From CAZSTA01 sp964609495 [NCBI: uncultured bacterium] (GTDB taxonomy: Bacteria; CAZSTA01): 6,400 nucleotides of DNA. The notes under the pieces are model-generated. The model saw nothing but the letters and a program-made list of their open reading frames with translations, searched no databases and was not told the DNA's origin. Positions within the stretch are counted from its first letter, which is position 1; each line of letters begins with the position of its first letter. Shown here piece after piece: positions 6,288 to 6,400 of this stretch. Where the stretch lies: NCBI GenBank assembly GCA_964609495.1, contig CAZSTA010000172.1, positions 1 to 6,400 of the forward strand, in the 5' to 3' direction. The position numbers were made by a program, and so were the translations under genes.

Positions 6288-6322
6288 TGAGTGGGATGAG
6301 CGGATATCTCTTATCCCACTTA
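6288..6322 (+). repeat. Intra-operon hairpin between csc2 and csc1
   Basis: AGTGGGATGAG (6290-6300) pairs with CTTATCCCACT (6310-6320) in an 11-pair stem with one G-T wobble and a nine-base loop. Two more pairs at the base extend it to 6288 and 6322. No T-run follows, so it is not a normal terminator. It may protect the 3' end of a cas10d-csc2 transcript or be a processing site, making Csc2 more abundant than the downstream subunits. A TATAAT at 6321-6326 follows it without a good -35 or TGn extension. Confidence 0.6.
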
Positions 6323-6340
6323 TAATCCCATCTTCATGAA

Positions 6341-6346
6341 AAGGAG
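6341..6346 (+). promoter_or_regulatory. Ribosome binding site of csc1
   Basis: AAGGAG lies ten bases before ATG 6357. An in-frame TTG at 6351 is only four bases away, so the ATG is the better start. Confidence 0.65.
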
Positions 6347-6356
6347 AGAGTTGATT

Positions 6357-6400
6357 ATGTCTTTACATATATATAGCTGTTCACTGAGTTTGATGGAAAA
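6357..6400 (+). CDS. csc1: Csc1 (Cas5d), type I-D Cascade subunit, 5' end only
   Basis: The frame from ATG 6357 runs off the window after 14 full codons, reading MSLHIYSCSLSLME. A short beta-strand of the form x-IY-x-C-x-L-x-L at the very N-terminus is typical of Csc1, and csc1 directly follows csc2 in type I-D operons. Csc1 is the Cas5-family subunit expected to cap the crRNA 5' handle and contact Cas10d. The identification rests on this short N-terminal motif plus gene order; the rest lies outside the window. Confidence 0.75.
   Translation, partial: MSLHIYSCSLSLME

Noticed and set aside
6321-6326. TATAAT before csc1 as an internal promoter
   Set aside because: There is no -35-like hexamer 16-18 bases upstream and no TGn extension; it overlaps the base of a hairpin in A+T-rich DNA.

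Overview
The window holds the start of a type I-D CRISPR-Cas effector operon, preceded by a WYL-domain regulator and by the remains of an AbiE-type toxin-antitoxin locus. All genes are on the + strand. The DNA is A+T-rich. It has strong AAGGAGG-like ribosome binding sites, sigma70-style -10 boxes (TATACT, TATAAT) and an intrinsic-type terminator, so a bacterium is more likely than an archaeon. The sequence alone does not let me name a genus.

Region 1 (1-1084): an AbiEi-family antitoxin/autorepressor gene (92-925). Its promoter carries two copies of an 11-bp palindrome that together form a perfect 15-bp inverted repeat. Downstream, only about the last 52 codons of an AbiEii-like toxin survive (926-1084), without a start or the catalytic domain. 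Region 2 (1085-1408) is non-coding. It has an 11-bp direct repeat 73 bp apart, one copy followed by an ATTGAAAC motif that weakly suggests a decayed CRISPR repeat, and then a convincing terminator hairpin (1347-1388).

Region 3 (1415-2401): a wHTH-WYL-WCX regulator whose best start is GTG 1415, placed by its ribosome binding site. Between it and the cas operon lies a perfect 12-bp inverted repeat touching an extended -10 box (TGG-TATAAT). This is a plausible operator-promoter for the cas genes.

Region 4 (2497-6400): cas10d/csc3 with an HD nuclease domain and a zinc finger, csc2 (cas7d) one base downstream, a 91-base gap with a strong hairpin, and the first 14 codons of csc1 (cas5d). Cas10d is the large subunit, Csc2 the backbone and Csc1 the expected crRNA 5'-handle subunit of the I-D Cascade. 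The most notable detail is an internal in-frame GTG at 4900 behind a near-perfect Shine-Dalgarno sequence inside cas10d. It would give a separate 128-residue C-terminal protein, as expected for the Cas11d small subunit. The cas3' helicase, cas6, adaptation genes and a real CRISPR array are not in the window and would be expected downstream or elsewhere.
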